DNA from: Nonomuraea wenchangensis
GTDB taxonomy: Bacteria > Actinomycetota > Actinomycetes > Streptosporangiales > Streptosporangiaceae
Assembly: GCF_900111685.1 (NCBI RefSeq)
Contig: NZ_FOHX01000009.1
Location: 124,001 to 188,000, forward strand
Length of the DNA stretch: 64,000 bases
Reading direction: 5' to 3'
A model generated the notes under the pieces. The model had not been told where the DNA came from. It was given only the letters and a program-made list of their open reading frames with translations, and made no database searches. The position numbers were made by a program, and so were the translations under genes. Positions 7,784 through 15,628 of the stretch are shown here, one piece after another. The stretch's first letter is position 1. Every line of letters begins with the position of its first letter.

Positions 7784-9196
7784 CTAGGCGAGGCGTCCGC
7801 CTGGGTCAATTTTTTGTCCTGACATTCGGACCTTCAACCCGTGGACGACCTCCGCCGCCTGGTGCGCGGGCAGCCGGGCGAACCCCACCACCACGGCCGG
7901 CGGGCCCGCGAACTCCCGCATCGGCCCCACCGGCTCGGCCGACAGCCCGAGCTCGCGCGCCGCGCGCACCACTTCCTGCTCGGTCCAGCCGTCCGGGAGC
8001 TCCAGGTACATGTGCAGCCCCGCCTCGATGCCCTTGACCCGCACCCGGGGCAGCTCCTCGGACAGCGCGGCGGCCAGGGCGTCCCTGCGGCGGCGGTACT
8101 CCCTCCGCATGCGCCGCAGATGCCTGTCGTAGCCGCCGGTACGCAGGAAGTGCGCGAGGGCGTACTGGTCGACGACCGGGGAGCCGAGGTCCAGCTCGCC
8201 GCGCGCCCGCCGGATCGCCCCGGCCAGCTCGGGCGGCGCGGCCACCCAGCCGAGGCGCAGCCCGGGCGCCAGCGCCTTGCTCACGCTGCCGGACAGGACC
8301 ACCCGGTCCGGGGCGAGACCCTGGAGGCAGCCGACCGGATCACGGTCGAAACGGAACTCGGCGTCGTAGTCGTCCTCCAGGACGAGCCTGCCGCCCGCGT
8401 GCGCCCACTCCACGAGCGCCGCGCGGCGCGACGGGGACAGGACCACGCCGGTCGGGAACTGGTGCGCCGGCGTGACCAGGGCCGCCGCCTCGCCCGCCAG
8501 CCGCCGTACGTCCAGGCCCTCCTCGTCCACCGGCACCGGCACGAGCCGGGCGCCCGCCCGCCGCAGCAGCGGGACCTGGTTGATGCTGGTCGGGTCCTCC
8601 ACGGCGAGGCTCAGGTCGCACTCGCGGCTGAGGACGTGCAGCACCAGGCTGAGTCCCTGGGCGACGCCGCCGACGACGACCAGGTTCTCCGGGCGCACGT
8701 CGGCCGCGCGGACCCGGCACAGGTAGCCGGCCAGCTCCTCGCGCAGCTCGGGCACGCCGCCGGGGTCGCCGTAGTCGAGGGCGTCGGACGGCACGGTGGT
8801 CAGGACGTGGCGTACGGCGGCGAGCCAGCCCTGCCGGGGGAAGTGGGCGAGATCGGGCGAGGTGGGCCGATGCCCGTAGTAACCCCCGCAGACGCCGGTG
8901 GAGCCCGGGTCACGTCGGGCGGAGGCGGGCGGAGCGCCGGGGGCGGTAGGGGTTCGCGGGGCGACGCGGGTGCCCGCGCCGACCCGCGACGTCAGGAACC
9001 CCTCGGCGACGAGCTGCTCGTACGCCTCCACCACCGCCCCTCTCGACACCTGGAGGTCGGCGGCGAGGTCGCGGGTGGCGGGCAGCCGGGTGCCGGGCGC
9101 GAGCCGCCCGCCCCGGATGGCGTCGCGCAGCTCGGCGGCAATTTGCCCTGCTATTCCACCCTTTTCCCGATTTATCTGGATAAGCAGGTCGGCCAT
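7784..9196 (-). CDS. MocR-type GntR regulator with aminotransferase-like PLP domain
   Basis: A 470-aa two-domain regulator. Residues 1-75 form a winged helix (GQIAAELRDAIRGGRLAPGTRLPATRDLAADLQVSRGAVVEAYEQL), and residues from about 110 form a fold-type I aminotransferase domain with the Schiff-base lysine in SGSVSKALAPGLRLGW. MocR proteins often sense PLP or amino compounds. It is divergent from the EamA transporter at 9265 with 68 bp between starts, so control of that transporter and of itself is likely. The Gfo/Idh gene lies 31 bp downstream. It could in principle be a working aminotransferase, but the fused HTH argues for regulation. Confidence 0.9.
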   Translation of the reverse strand: MADLLIQINREKGGIAGQIAAELRDAIRGGRLAPGTRLPATRDLAADLQVSRGAVVEAYEQLVAEGFLTSRVGAGTRVAPRTPTAPGAPPASARRDPGSTGVCGGYYGHRPTSPDLAHFPRQGWLAAVRHVLTTVPSDALDYGDPGGVPELREELAGYLCRVRAADVRPENLVVVGGVAQGLSLVLHVLSRECDLSLAVEDPTSINQVPLLRRAGARLVPVPVDEEGLDVRRLAGEAAALVTPAHQFPTGVVLSPSRRAALVEWAHAGGRLVLEDDYDAEFRFDRDPVGCLQGLAPDRVVLSGSVSKALAPGLRLGWVAAPPELAGAIRRARGELDLGSPVVDQYALAHFLRTGGYDRHLRRMRREYRRRRDALAAALSEELPRVRVKGIEAGLHMYLELPDGWTEQEVVRAARELGLSAEPVGPMREFAGPPAVVVGFARLPAHQAAEVVHGLKVRMSGQKIDPGGRLA

Positions 9197-9217
9197 ATTG
9201 GTCCTGTCTTCTGGCGG

Positions 9218-9257
9218 GACATTGGACTGTTTACGCGAACCAATGTCTTTCTAGCAT
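9218..9257 (+). promoter_or_regulatory. Candidate MocR operator overlapping a leaderless-type promoter
   Basis: The inverted repeat GACATTGG (9218-9225) and CCAATGTC (9240-9247) has 8-bp arms and a 14-bp spacer. A third half-like ATTGGTCC lies at 9197-9204. A -35-like TTTACG (9230-9235), 16 bp, and a -10-like TAGCAT (9252-9257) precede the EamA ATG at 9265 by seven bases, with no ribosome-binding site. The mRNA may therefore start at or near the ATG. Confidence 0.5.
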
Positions 9258-9264
9258 CCTTCGC

Positions 9265-10143
9265 ATGAAGCACGGCATCCTCGGCGCCTCGTCCGCCATG
9301 TTCCTGGTCGGCACACTGGCCGGCGTCTCCGGCCTCGTCGGCGCGTACCCGCTGTACGGCGGCCAGGCCGTCCGGTACCTCGTCGCGGCCGTCATCCTGC
9401 TCCTCATCACCCGCCCGCTCGGCCTGCGGTTCGTCCGCCTGACCGGACGCGAGACGCTGTACCTCGCCCTGCTCGCCCTGCTCGGCCTGGTCCTGTTCAA
9501 CGTGTGCGTCATCGAGGCCACCCGCGCCGCGGGCCCCGCCCTGGTCGGCACCGTGCTCGGCACCGTGCCGCTGTGGCTGGCCCTCGCCGGCGGCCGGCCC
9601 GCGCCACGGCTGCTGGCCGGCGCGGCGGTCGTGGTGGCCGGCGCGACCCTCGCCACCGGGCTCGGCACCGGCAACCTGCCCGCCCTCCTCTGGTCGCTCG
9701 GCGCCCTGGCCGGCGAGGTCGCCTTCTCCCTGCTGGCCATCCCGCTGCTGCCCAAGCTGGGGGCCATCCGGGTGTCTGCGTACTCGACGGCGCTGGCCGT
9801 GCCGATGCTGCTCGCCGTCGGACTGGTGACGGAGGGCACCGCGATGTTCCGGACGCCGACGATGCCGGAGGCCCTGGGCTTCGCCTACATGTCGGTCGTC
9901 ATCACGGTGCTCGCCTTCTTCCTCTGGTACACCGCGCTCCCCCGGCTCGGCCCCGGGACGGCCGGGCTGTTCGCCGGGCTCATCCCGGTGGGGGCGATCG
10001 TGACGGGAGCGGTGCTGGGCGTCGCCATGCCCTCCGCGTACGACCTGATGGGCGCCGCGCTGGTGATCGCCGGCATCCTCGTCGGGCTCACCGCCCCCGC
10101 TCCCGCCAGGGAGCCCGTACGGGCCGCCGGAGGAGGCGCGTAA
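9265..10143 (+). CDS. EamA/DMT superfamily transporter
   Basis: A 292-aa polytopic protein with about ten membrane helices in two EamA repeats; the second repeat starts near residue 145. Segments such as GGQAVRYLVAAVILLLI, FNVCVIEATRAAGPALVGTVLG and FFLWYTALPRLGPGTAGLFAGLIPVGAIVTG are typical. The family exports amino acids or small metabolites. The divergent MocR gene suggests a PLP- or amino-compound-linked substrate (inference). No ribosome-binding site precedes the ATG. Confidence 0.85.
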   Translation: MKHGILGASSAMFLVGTLAGVSGLVGAYPLYGGQAVRYLVAAVILLLITRPLGLRFVRLTGRETLYLALLALLGLVLFNVCVIEATRAAGPALVGTVLGTVPLWLALAGGRPAPRLLAGAAVVVAGATLATGLGTGNLPALLWSLGALAGEVAFSLLAIPLLPKLGAIRVSAYSTALAVPMLLAVGLVTEGTAMFRTPTMPEALGFAYMSVVITVLAFFLWYTALPRLGPGTAGLFAGLIPVGAIVTGAVLGVAMPSAYDLMGAALVIAGILVGLTAPAPAREPVRAAGGGA

Positions 10144-10169
10144 TCTACAGGGCGGACGAAAGGATGGAC

Positions 10170-11822
10170 ATGGGCGAGTTCGACTACACCGACCTGCTGC
10201 CGCTGGGAGCCGACGACACCGAATATCGGCTGATCACGACGGAGGGGGTGCGGAAGGTCGAGGCGGCCGGGCGGACGTTCCTCGAGGTCGATCCGGAGGC
10301 CCTGCGGCTGCTCACCGAGACGGCCGTGCACGACATCTCCCACTATCTGCGCGCCTCCCACCTCGCCCAGCTCAGGAAGATCATCGAGGACCCCGAGTCC
10401 AGCGGCAACGACCGCTTCGTGGCGCTCGACCTGCTGAAGAACGCCTCCATCTCGGCCGGCGGCGTCCTGCCGATGTGCCAGGACACCGGCACCGCCATCG
10501 TCATGGGCAAGCGCGGCCGGCACGTCCTGACCGACGGCCGCGACGCCGAGCACGTCGCCCGCGGCGTCTACGACGCCTACACCCGGCTCAACCTGCGTTA
10601 CTCCCAGATGGCCCCGCTGACCATGTGGGAGGAGAAGAACACCGGCTCCAACCTGCCGGCCCAGATCGAGCTGTACGCCGAGGACCCGCACGGCCACCCC
10701 GACGAGTACAAACTGCTGTTCATGGCCAAGGGCGGCGGCTCGGCGAACAAGTCGTTCCTCTACCAGGAGACGAAGGCCGTGCTCAACGAGAAGCGCATGA
10801 TGGCCTTCCTGGAGGAGAAGATCCGCTCGCTCGGCACCGCGGCGTGTCCTCCGTACCACCTGGCGATCGTGGTGGGCGGCACCTCGGCCGAGTACGCACT
10901 GAAGACCGCCAAGTACGCCAGCGCCCGCTACCTCGACTCGATCCCGACCGAGGGCTCGCCCTCCGGGCACGGCTTCCGCGACCTGGAGATGGAGGCGAAG
11001 GTCTTCGAGCTGACGCAGAAGCTGGGCATCGGGGCGCAGTTCGGCGGCAAGTACTTCTGCCACGACGTACGCGTCATCCGCCTGCCGCGGCACGGGGCGT
11101 CCTGCCCGGTGGCCATCGCGGTGTCGTGCTCGGCCGACCGCCAGGCCCTCGCCAAGATCACGCCGGAGGGCGTGTTCCTGGAGCAGCTGGAGACCGACCC
11201 GGCGCGGTTCCTGCCGGAGACGACCGACGAGCACCTGTCGGACGACGTCGTACGGATCGACCTCAACCGGCCGATGCCCGAGATCCTCGCCGAGCTATCG
11301 AAATATCCGGTCAAGACCCGGCTGTCGCTGACCGGCCCGCTCGTCGTGGCCCGCGACATCGCGCACGCGAAGATCGCCGAGCTGCTGGACGAAGGCGGCG
11401 AGATGCCGCAATACCTGAAGGACCACGCCGTCTACTACGCGGGCCCGGCGAAGACGCCCGAGGGGTACGCCTCCGGCTCGTTCGGCCCGACGACGGCGGG
11501 CCGGATGGACTCCTACGTCGAGCGTTTCCAGGCGGCCGGCGGCTCGATGGTGATGCTGGCCAAGGGCAACAGGTCGAAGCAGGTCACCGAGGCCTGCCAG
11601 AAGTACGGCGGCTTCTACCTGGGCTCCATCGGCGGACCGGCGGCCCGGCTGGCCCAGGACTGCATCAAGAAGGTGGAGGTCCTGGAGTATCCGGAGCTGG
11701 GCATGGAGGCGGTCTGGAAGATCGAGGTGGTGGACTTCCCCGCCTTCATCGTCGTGGACGACAAGGGCGACGACTTCTTCACGGACCGTACGGGCCCCGT
11801 GCTGACGATCGGCCGCCGCTAG
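10170..11822 (+). CDS. Class I (iron-sulfur) fumarate hydratase
   Basis: A 550-aa fused class I fumarase, with the alpha part (about 1-370) and beta part (about 375-550) in one chain. It interconverts fumarate and L-malate with a [4Fe-4S] cluster. Candidate cluster cysteines are in GGVLPMCQDTGT, GTAACPPYHL and KYFCHDVRV. The beta part carries GPAKTPEGYASGSFGPTTAGRMDSYV and MVMLAKGNRSKQVTEACQKYGGFYLGSIGGPAA. Two close ATGs exist (10164, 10170); AAAGGA at 10159-10164 fits the second. A class II, iron-free fumarase is encoded 4 kb downstream, so the organism has both. Confidence 0.93.
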   Translation: MGEFDYTDLLPLGADDTEYRLITTEGVRKVEAAGRTFLEVDPEALRLLTETAVHDISHYLRASHLAQLRKIIEDPESSGNDRFVALDLLKNASISAGGVLPMCQDTGTAIVMGKRGRHVLTDGRDAEHVARGVYDAYTRLNLRYSQMAPLTMWEEKNTGSNLPAQIELYAEDPHGHPDEYKLLFMAKGGGSANKSFLYQETKAVLNEKRMMAFLEEKIRSLGTAACPPYHLAIVVGGTSAEYALKTAKYASARYLDSIPTEGSPSGHGFRDLEMEAKVFELTQKLGIGAQFGGKYFCHDVRVIRLPRHGASCPVAIAVSCSADRQALAKITPEGVFLEQLETDPARFLPETTDEHLSDDVVRIDLNRPMPEILAELSKYPVKTRLSLTGPLVVARDIAHAKIAELLDEGGEMPQYLKDHAVYYAGPAKTPEGYASGSFGPTTAGRMDSYVERFQAAGGSMVMLAKGNRSKQVTEACQKYGGFYLGSIGGPAARLAQDCIKKVEVLEYPELGMEAVWKIEVVDFPAFIVVDDKGDDFFTDRTGPVLTIGRR

Positions 11823-11834
11823 AGGAACGGCGGG

Positions 11835-11867
11835 GGTGCCGGGTGGGGGGTTTCGCCGCTCGGCACC
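11835..11867. terminator. Candidate bidirectional hairpin between fumarase and DUF5999 genes
   Basis: GGTGCCG (11835-11841) pairs with CGGCACC (11861-11867) in the short gap between two convergent stop codons. There is no T-run, as is common in actinomycetes. The stem is short, so this is a modest call. Confidence 0.4.
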
Positions 11868-11871
11868 GGCG

Positions 11872-12066
11872 TCAGGCGGCGAGCCGCATGGGCTCCCGGT
11901 GCGGCGGCACCACGGTGCCGTCGGGCAGCAGCAGACCCGTGTCGTCGAACAGGACGACGCCGTTGCAGAGCAGGCTCCATCCCTGGTCGGGGTGGGCCGA
12001 GATGACGTGCGACGCCTCACGGTCAGACGCGTCGGCACTGGGACAGACCGGATAATGACTGCACAT
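11872..12066 (-). CDS. DUF5999 family small Cys-containing protein
   Basis: A 64-aa protein beginning MCSHYPVCPSADASDREA, followed by HPDQGWSLLCNGVVLFDDTGLLLPDG, the DUF5999 pattern widespread in actinomycetes; function unknown. Three cysteines are present. The start at 12066 is chosen over longer in-frame ATGs (12114 and others) because GGAGAGG lies seven bases upstream and the family normally begins at this MC motif. It is convergent with the class I fumarase. Confidence 0.8.
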   Translation of the reverse strand: MCSHYPVCPSADASDREASHVISAHPDQGWSLLCNGVVLFDDTGLLLPDGTVVPPHREPMRLAA

Positions 12067-12638
12067 CGCGCACCTCTCCGATTGCGCTCCGACGATGGTG
12101 TCGTGGGTGGTCATGAGTCGTAGGTGCTGGATCAGAACGGGAGCCGGCGGCCGGACGGCGTGCGAAGGTCGAGCGCCGGGGCGCTCGGCTTCCTCGGCCG
12201 GCGACGGATCTGGATCTGGCGCATTGTCATCACGTCCTTCGCGTGCCGTCGGTGGTGCTTCACGGTCTCGGCGTCTGGCTCGTCGTTCCGGTTCGGTCCG
12301 GCGAGGGCCCGCTGTTGTCGGCTTTACCATGCGCCCGCCCCCTTACGGCACCCTTACAACTCGCTGACCGACCCCTGTTTCCCCTGGTAGCCGGTCGTCG
12401 GTTGAGCTGAACGTCCCCTACAAGGCATCATGCCCGTTTTCTGGACAGATGAGTGTGCCGGGCGACACAGACCGCCGCCACGCGGTCTCGACGCCAGAGG
12501 GACACTCGTACTACCTTCGGACAGAGGCCCGGCACAGGTTTGCTGACGTGACGAGTCAGGCAGGTTGACTTAAGTTCGCAACAATTTATCGGCCGCGCCT
12601 CTACTGGTCGGTTTACACAAATAGGTAAGCTGCCAGGC
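12067..12638. other. Gene-free interval upstream of the first kinase
   Basis: No coding sequence is supported in these 572 bases; short open frames here lack the codon bias of the neighbours. The right part (about 12340-12638) is less GC-rich and should hold the kinase promoter. TTGACT at 12565-12570 and TAGGTA at 12622-12627 are the best promoter-like hexamers but are not correctly spaced to each other. The left part should hold the promoter of the DUF5999 gene. Confidence 0.5.
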
Positions 12639-13760
12639 ATGCGTGCGCCCTCCGGTTACCTTCTCGCCGCGCGCTATCGGCTCGTGGAGCCGGTCGGTCG
12701 CGGCGGCATGGGCACCGTCTGGCGGGCGCACGACGAGCTGCTCAACCGCTACGTCGCGGTCAAGGAGGTGCGGCTGCCCTCCGTGCTCGACGAGGAGCTG
12801 CGCGCCGAGCTGTGCGCGCGCACCGAGCGCGAGGGCCGGGCCACCGCGATGGTGGCGCACCCGTCCGTCATCACGGTCTTCGACGTCGTCACCGAGGACG
12901 ACCGGCCCTGGATCGTCATGGAGCTGCTGCGCGCCAAGTCGCTGGAGCAGCTCATCCAGGAGGAGGGCCCGCTGGAGCCGCGCCGGGCCGCCGACATCGG
13001 CCGGCAGATCCTCGGCGCGCTGCGCGCCGTGCACGCCAAGGGCATCCTGCACCGCGACGTGAAGCCCAGCAACGTGCTCGTCACCGAGGACCGCGCGGTG
13101 CTGACCGACTTCGGGCTGGCCGCACTCGAAGGTGACGTCTCCATCACCCAGGCGGGCATCGTTCTCGGGTCCGCGGGTTACATCGCTCCAGAGCGGGTGC
13201 TCGGCTCGAAGGCCAGCCCGGCCGGCGACCTGTGGTCGCTCGGCGCGACGCTCTACACCGCGGTCGAGGGCCGCGGCCTGCACGGCCGCCGTACGGCGGC
13301 GGCTGCGCTGGCCGCGCTGACCAGCGGCGAGCCGATCCCGATGACCAAGGCGGGCCCGCTCGCGCCGGTGCTCGACGCCCTGCTCAGGATCGATCCACAC
13401 ACCCGGCTCGACTCGGTGCGCGCCTCCCTCATGCTGGCCAGGGTCGCGGCCGGCGGCTCGGCCGAGGAGCCGCTGGCCCCGCGCAGGCCGCAGCGCGCCG
13501 CGCAGGGCCGATCCGGGCAGGGCGCCGCGCCGCCCGCCTTCGCCCGCCGGCCCACCCACCGGGGGATGCACCGGGCCGACGTCACGAACTCGGCCCCGGT
13601 GAGCGTCCCGCGCCAGGAACGACGCCCCGGCGAGGGCGTCCACCGCAAGCGTGTGGAGCAGGGAGAAAACCCGTCTGCTTATGCCCGTCTGAAAGCGACG
13701 GTGATAAAGTTGTGCCTTCCTCGGCGGTTCTGGCCAAGAGAACTTCGCAAGCGAGGGTAA
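12639..13760 (+). CDS. Soluble Ser/Thr protein kinase (PknB-like catalytic domain)
   Basis: A 373-aa Hanks-type kinase. Present are the glycine loop GRGGMG (20-25), lysine in YVAVKEV (Lys42), HRDVKPSNVL, the DFG loop (LTDFGLA) and APE region (GYIAPERVLG). The catalytic domain ends near residue 265. The rest is basic and Pro/Arg-rich, with no membrane helix, so the kinase is probably cytosolic. The last 25 or so codons (from about 13690) include several that are rare in this genome (ata, ttg, aga, aaa), suggesting the frame runs into non-coding promoter DNA. It is a paralogue of the next gene, with conserved lysines at the same position. Confidence 0.88.
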   Translation: MRAPSGYLLAARYRLVEPVGRGGMGTVWRAHDELLNRYVAVKEVRLPSVLDEELRAELCARTEREGRATAMVAHPSVITVFDVVTEDDRPWIVMELLRAKSLEQLIQEEGPLEPRRAADIGRQILGALRAVHAKGILHRDVKPSNVLVTEDRAVLTDFGLAALEGDVSITQAGIVLGSAGYIAPERVLGSKASPAGDLWSLGATLYTAVEGRGLHGRRTAAAALAALTSGEPIPMTKAGPLAPVLDALLRIDPHTRLDSVRASLMLARVAAGGSAEEPLAPRRPQRAAQGRSGQGAAPPAFARRPTHRGMHRADVTNSAPVSVPRQERRPGEGVHRKRVEQGENPSAYARLKATVIKLCLPRRFWPRELRKRG

Positions 13761-13795
13761 AGCACTTCCCAAGCGAGAATCGATATCTTCTTCGT

Positions 13796-15598
13796 ATGCC
13801 GGAACAGCAGACACGCCTGCTCGCGGAGCGCTACGAGCTCATCGCCCCGCTGGGCCGGGGCACCATGGGCACGGTGTGGCGCGCGCGCGACCGCGCGCTG
13901 GGGCGCGAGGTGGCGGTCAAGGAAATCCGCCATGACCCGGGGCTCACCGAAGAACAGCGGACCGAGCTGCGCGAGCGCATGGTCCGCGAAGGCCGGCTCG
14001 CCTCGCGGATCAACCACCCCGCCGTGGCCGCGATCCACGACGTCCTGATCGACGACGGCGGTCCATGGATCATCATGGAGCTCGTCGAGGGCCGCTCGCT
14101 GGAGCAGGTCATCGACGAGGAAGGACCGCTGCCCCCGCGCCTGGTGGCCGAGATCGGCGTCGACCTGCTCGGCGCGCTGCGGGCCGCGCACGTCCAGGGC
14201 ATCACGCACCGCGACGTCAAGCCGGGCAACGTGCTCATCACCGAGAACGGCCGGGTGGTGCTCACCGACTTCGGCATCGCCAAGGCCGAGGGCGACTCGC
14301 GGCTCACCAAGACGGGCATGGTGATCGGCTCCCCGGGCTACACCGCCCCGGAACGCGCCAGGGGCGAGTACACCGGGCCCGAGTCCGACATCTGGTCGCT
14401 CGGGGCCACCCTGTACTTCGCGGTGGAGGGGCGGCCGGCGTACGAGCGCTCCACGATCGCCGAGACGCTGGCGGCGCTGCTCACCGAGAGCGCCGACCCG
14501 CCCACTCAGGCGGGACAGCTGCGTCCCGTGCTGAACGGCCTGCTCAACAAGGACTACCGCCAGCGGCTCAACGCCGCCAAGGCGGAGACCCTGCTCCGCA
14601 TGGTCGCCGACACCCCCACGAGCGACATGCCGGTGATCACGGCCGAGGCTCTGATGGCTCAGGAGGTCGCGTTGCCCGACCCGTTCGCCAAGAACCCCCC
14701 GCCGGGGCCGGCCGGGCAGCCGCAGGCGCCCGGCGGACAGCCGCCCGGCGCGAGGCCGCAGCCGCAGCCGCCCGCCGCGAGGCCGCAGGCACCGGCCGCA
14801 CGAGGCCAGGAGCCGGGCGCGCGGGGCCAGGAGCCGGGCGCACGAGGACAGGAGCCGCGGCGGCAGCCGTTCTCCGGTCCTCAGAGCCCCGCCGCGACGC
14901 CATCCGGCCCGCGCGGCGCGGCAGGACCGGTTCCCGGCGGCCAGGCGCCCATGGCGCCGCAGAGCGCCGCCCAGGGCCGCCCCGGCCCCGCGCCCGGCCG
15001 GCCAGGCCACCCGCAGGGCCCGCAGGGTCACCCGCAAGGCCCGCCGCCCCAGGGCCCCGAGAGCCACCCGCAAGGCCGTCCCGAGGGTGGTCCCGCGCAA
15101 GGACCTCGGACGGGACCACCGACCGGCCCGCAACGGCCGCCGGCCGCCCGCGGTCAGGGCGTGGGCAACGCCTTCGAGTCCTCCGGCGAGGGCTACGACC
15201 CCGACCGCACGGTCAGCGTGGCCCGCCCGAAGGGCCCGTTCCCCACGCCGCCGCAGCAGCCGGCCGACGAGGGCTCGGTCAACACCATGCGCATCCAGTC
15301 GCCGATCGGCTCGCCCGGCCAGCAGGTCTACCCCCCGGCCAACGCCCCGTCGGGCAGGCAGCCCGACACGGCGCCCAATCAGGCTCCCCCGCAGCAACCG
15401 CCGCACTTCGGCCCCCAGCAGGGCGGACCGCAGGTGCCCTTCGAGGGGCAGGGCCTCGGCACGGACCTGTTCTCCATCGCCGGGCCGGAGGAGCAGAAGC
15501 AGACGGGCAACCGCAACGGCATGCTCGTCCTCATGGCGGTGGCCGCCGCGGCCGCCGTCGTCATCGCCGTCCTCATCGTGGCCCTCTTCAGCAGCTGA
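13796..15598 (+). CDS. Membrane-anchored Ser/Thr protein kinase with Pro/Gln-rich linker
   Basis: A 600-aa kinase. The catalytic domain (about 1-275) has GRGTMG (20-25), Lys42 in EVAVKEI, HRDVKPGNVL, LTDFGIAKAEGDSRLT with a threonine-bearing activation loop, and GYTAPERARG. Residues about 300-570 are low-complexity Pro/Gly/Gln, including repeated RGQEPGA units. One C-terminal membrane helix (about 578-597) ends in FSS, leaving almost nothing outside: no PASTA or sensor domain. This is a tail-anchored architecture. Start is the ATG at 13796 by alignment with the paralogue upstream; no strong ribosome-binding site is seen. Confidence 0.88.
   Translation: MPEQQTRLLAERYELIAPLGRGTMGTVWRARDRALGREVAVKEIRHDPGLTEEQRTELRERMVREGRLASRINHPAVAAIHDVLIDDGGPWIIMELVEGRSLEQVIDEEGPLPPRLVAEIGVDLLGALRAAHVQGITHRDVKPGNVLITENGRVVLTDFGIAKAEGDSRLTKTGMVIGSPGYTAPERARGEYTGPESDIWSLGATLYFAVEGRPAYERSTIAETLAALLTESADPPTQAGQLRPVLNGLLNKDYRQRLNAAKAETLLRMVADTPTSDMPVITAEALMAQEVALPDPFAKNPPPGPAGQPQAPGGQPPGARPQPQPPAARPQAPAARGQEPGARGQEPGARGQEPRRQPFSGPQSPAATPSGPRGAAGPVPGGQAPMAPQSAAQGRPGPAPGRPGHPQGPQGHPQGPPPQGPESHPQGRPEGGPAQGPRTGPPTGPQRPPAARGQGVGNAFESSGEGYDPDRTVSVARPKGPFPTPPQQPADEGSVNTMRIQSPIGSPGQQVYPPANAPSGRQPDTAPNQAPPQQPPHFGPQQGGPQVPFEGQGLGTDLFSIAGPEEQKQTGNRNGMLVLMAVAAAAAVVIAVLIVALFSS
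14798..14857 (+). repeat. 21-bp in-frame tandem repeat in kinase linker
   Basis: Three units encoding A-R-G-Q-E-P-G lie at 14798-14818, 14819-14839 and 14840-14857 (last one partial). They sit in the low-complexity linker, so copy-number change would alter linker length without shifting the frame. Confidence 0.8.
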
Positions 15599-15628
15599 CC
15601 CCGCCCCTCGCGGGTAAGACTGGGTGTC

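Noticed and set aside
12095..12367. Short plus-strand open frame upstream of the first kinase
   Set aside because: No ribosome-binding site, Arg/Ser-rich composition and no resemblance to a protein; it overlaps the DUF5999 promoter region.
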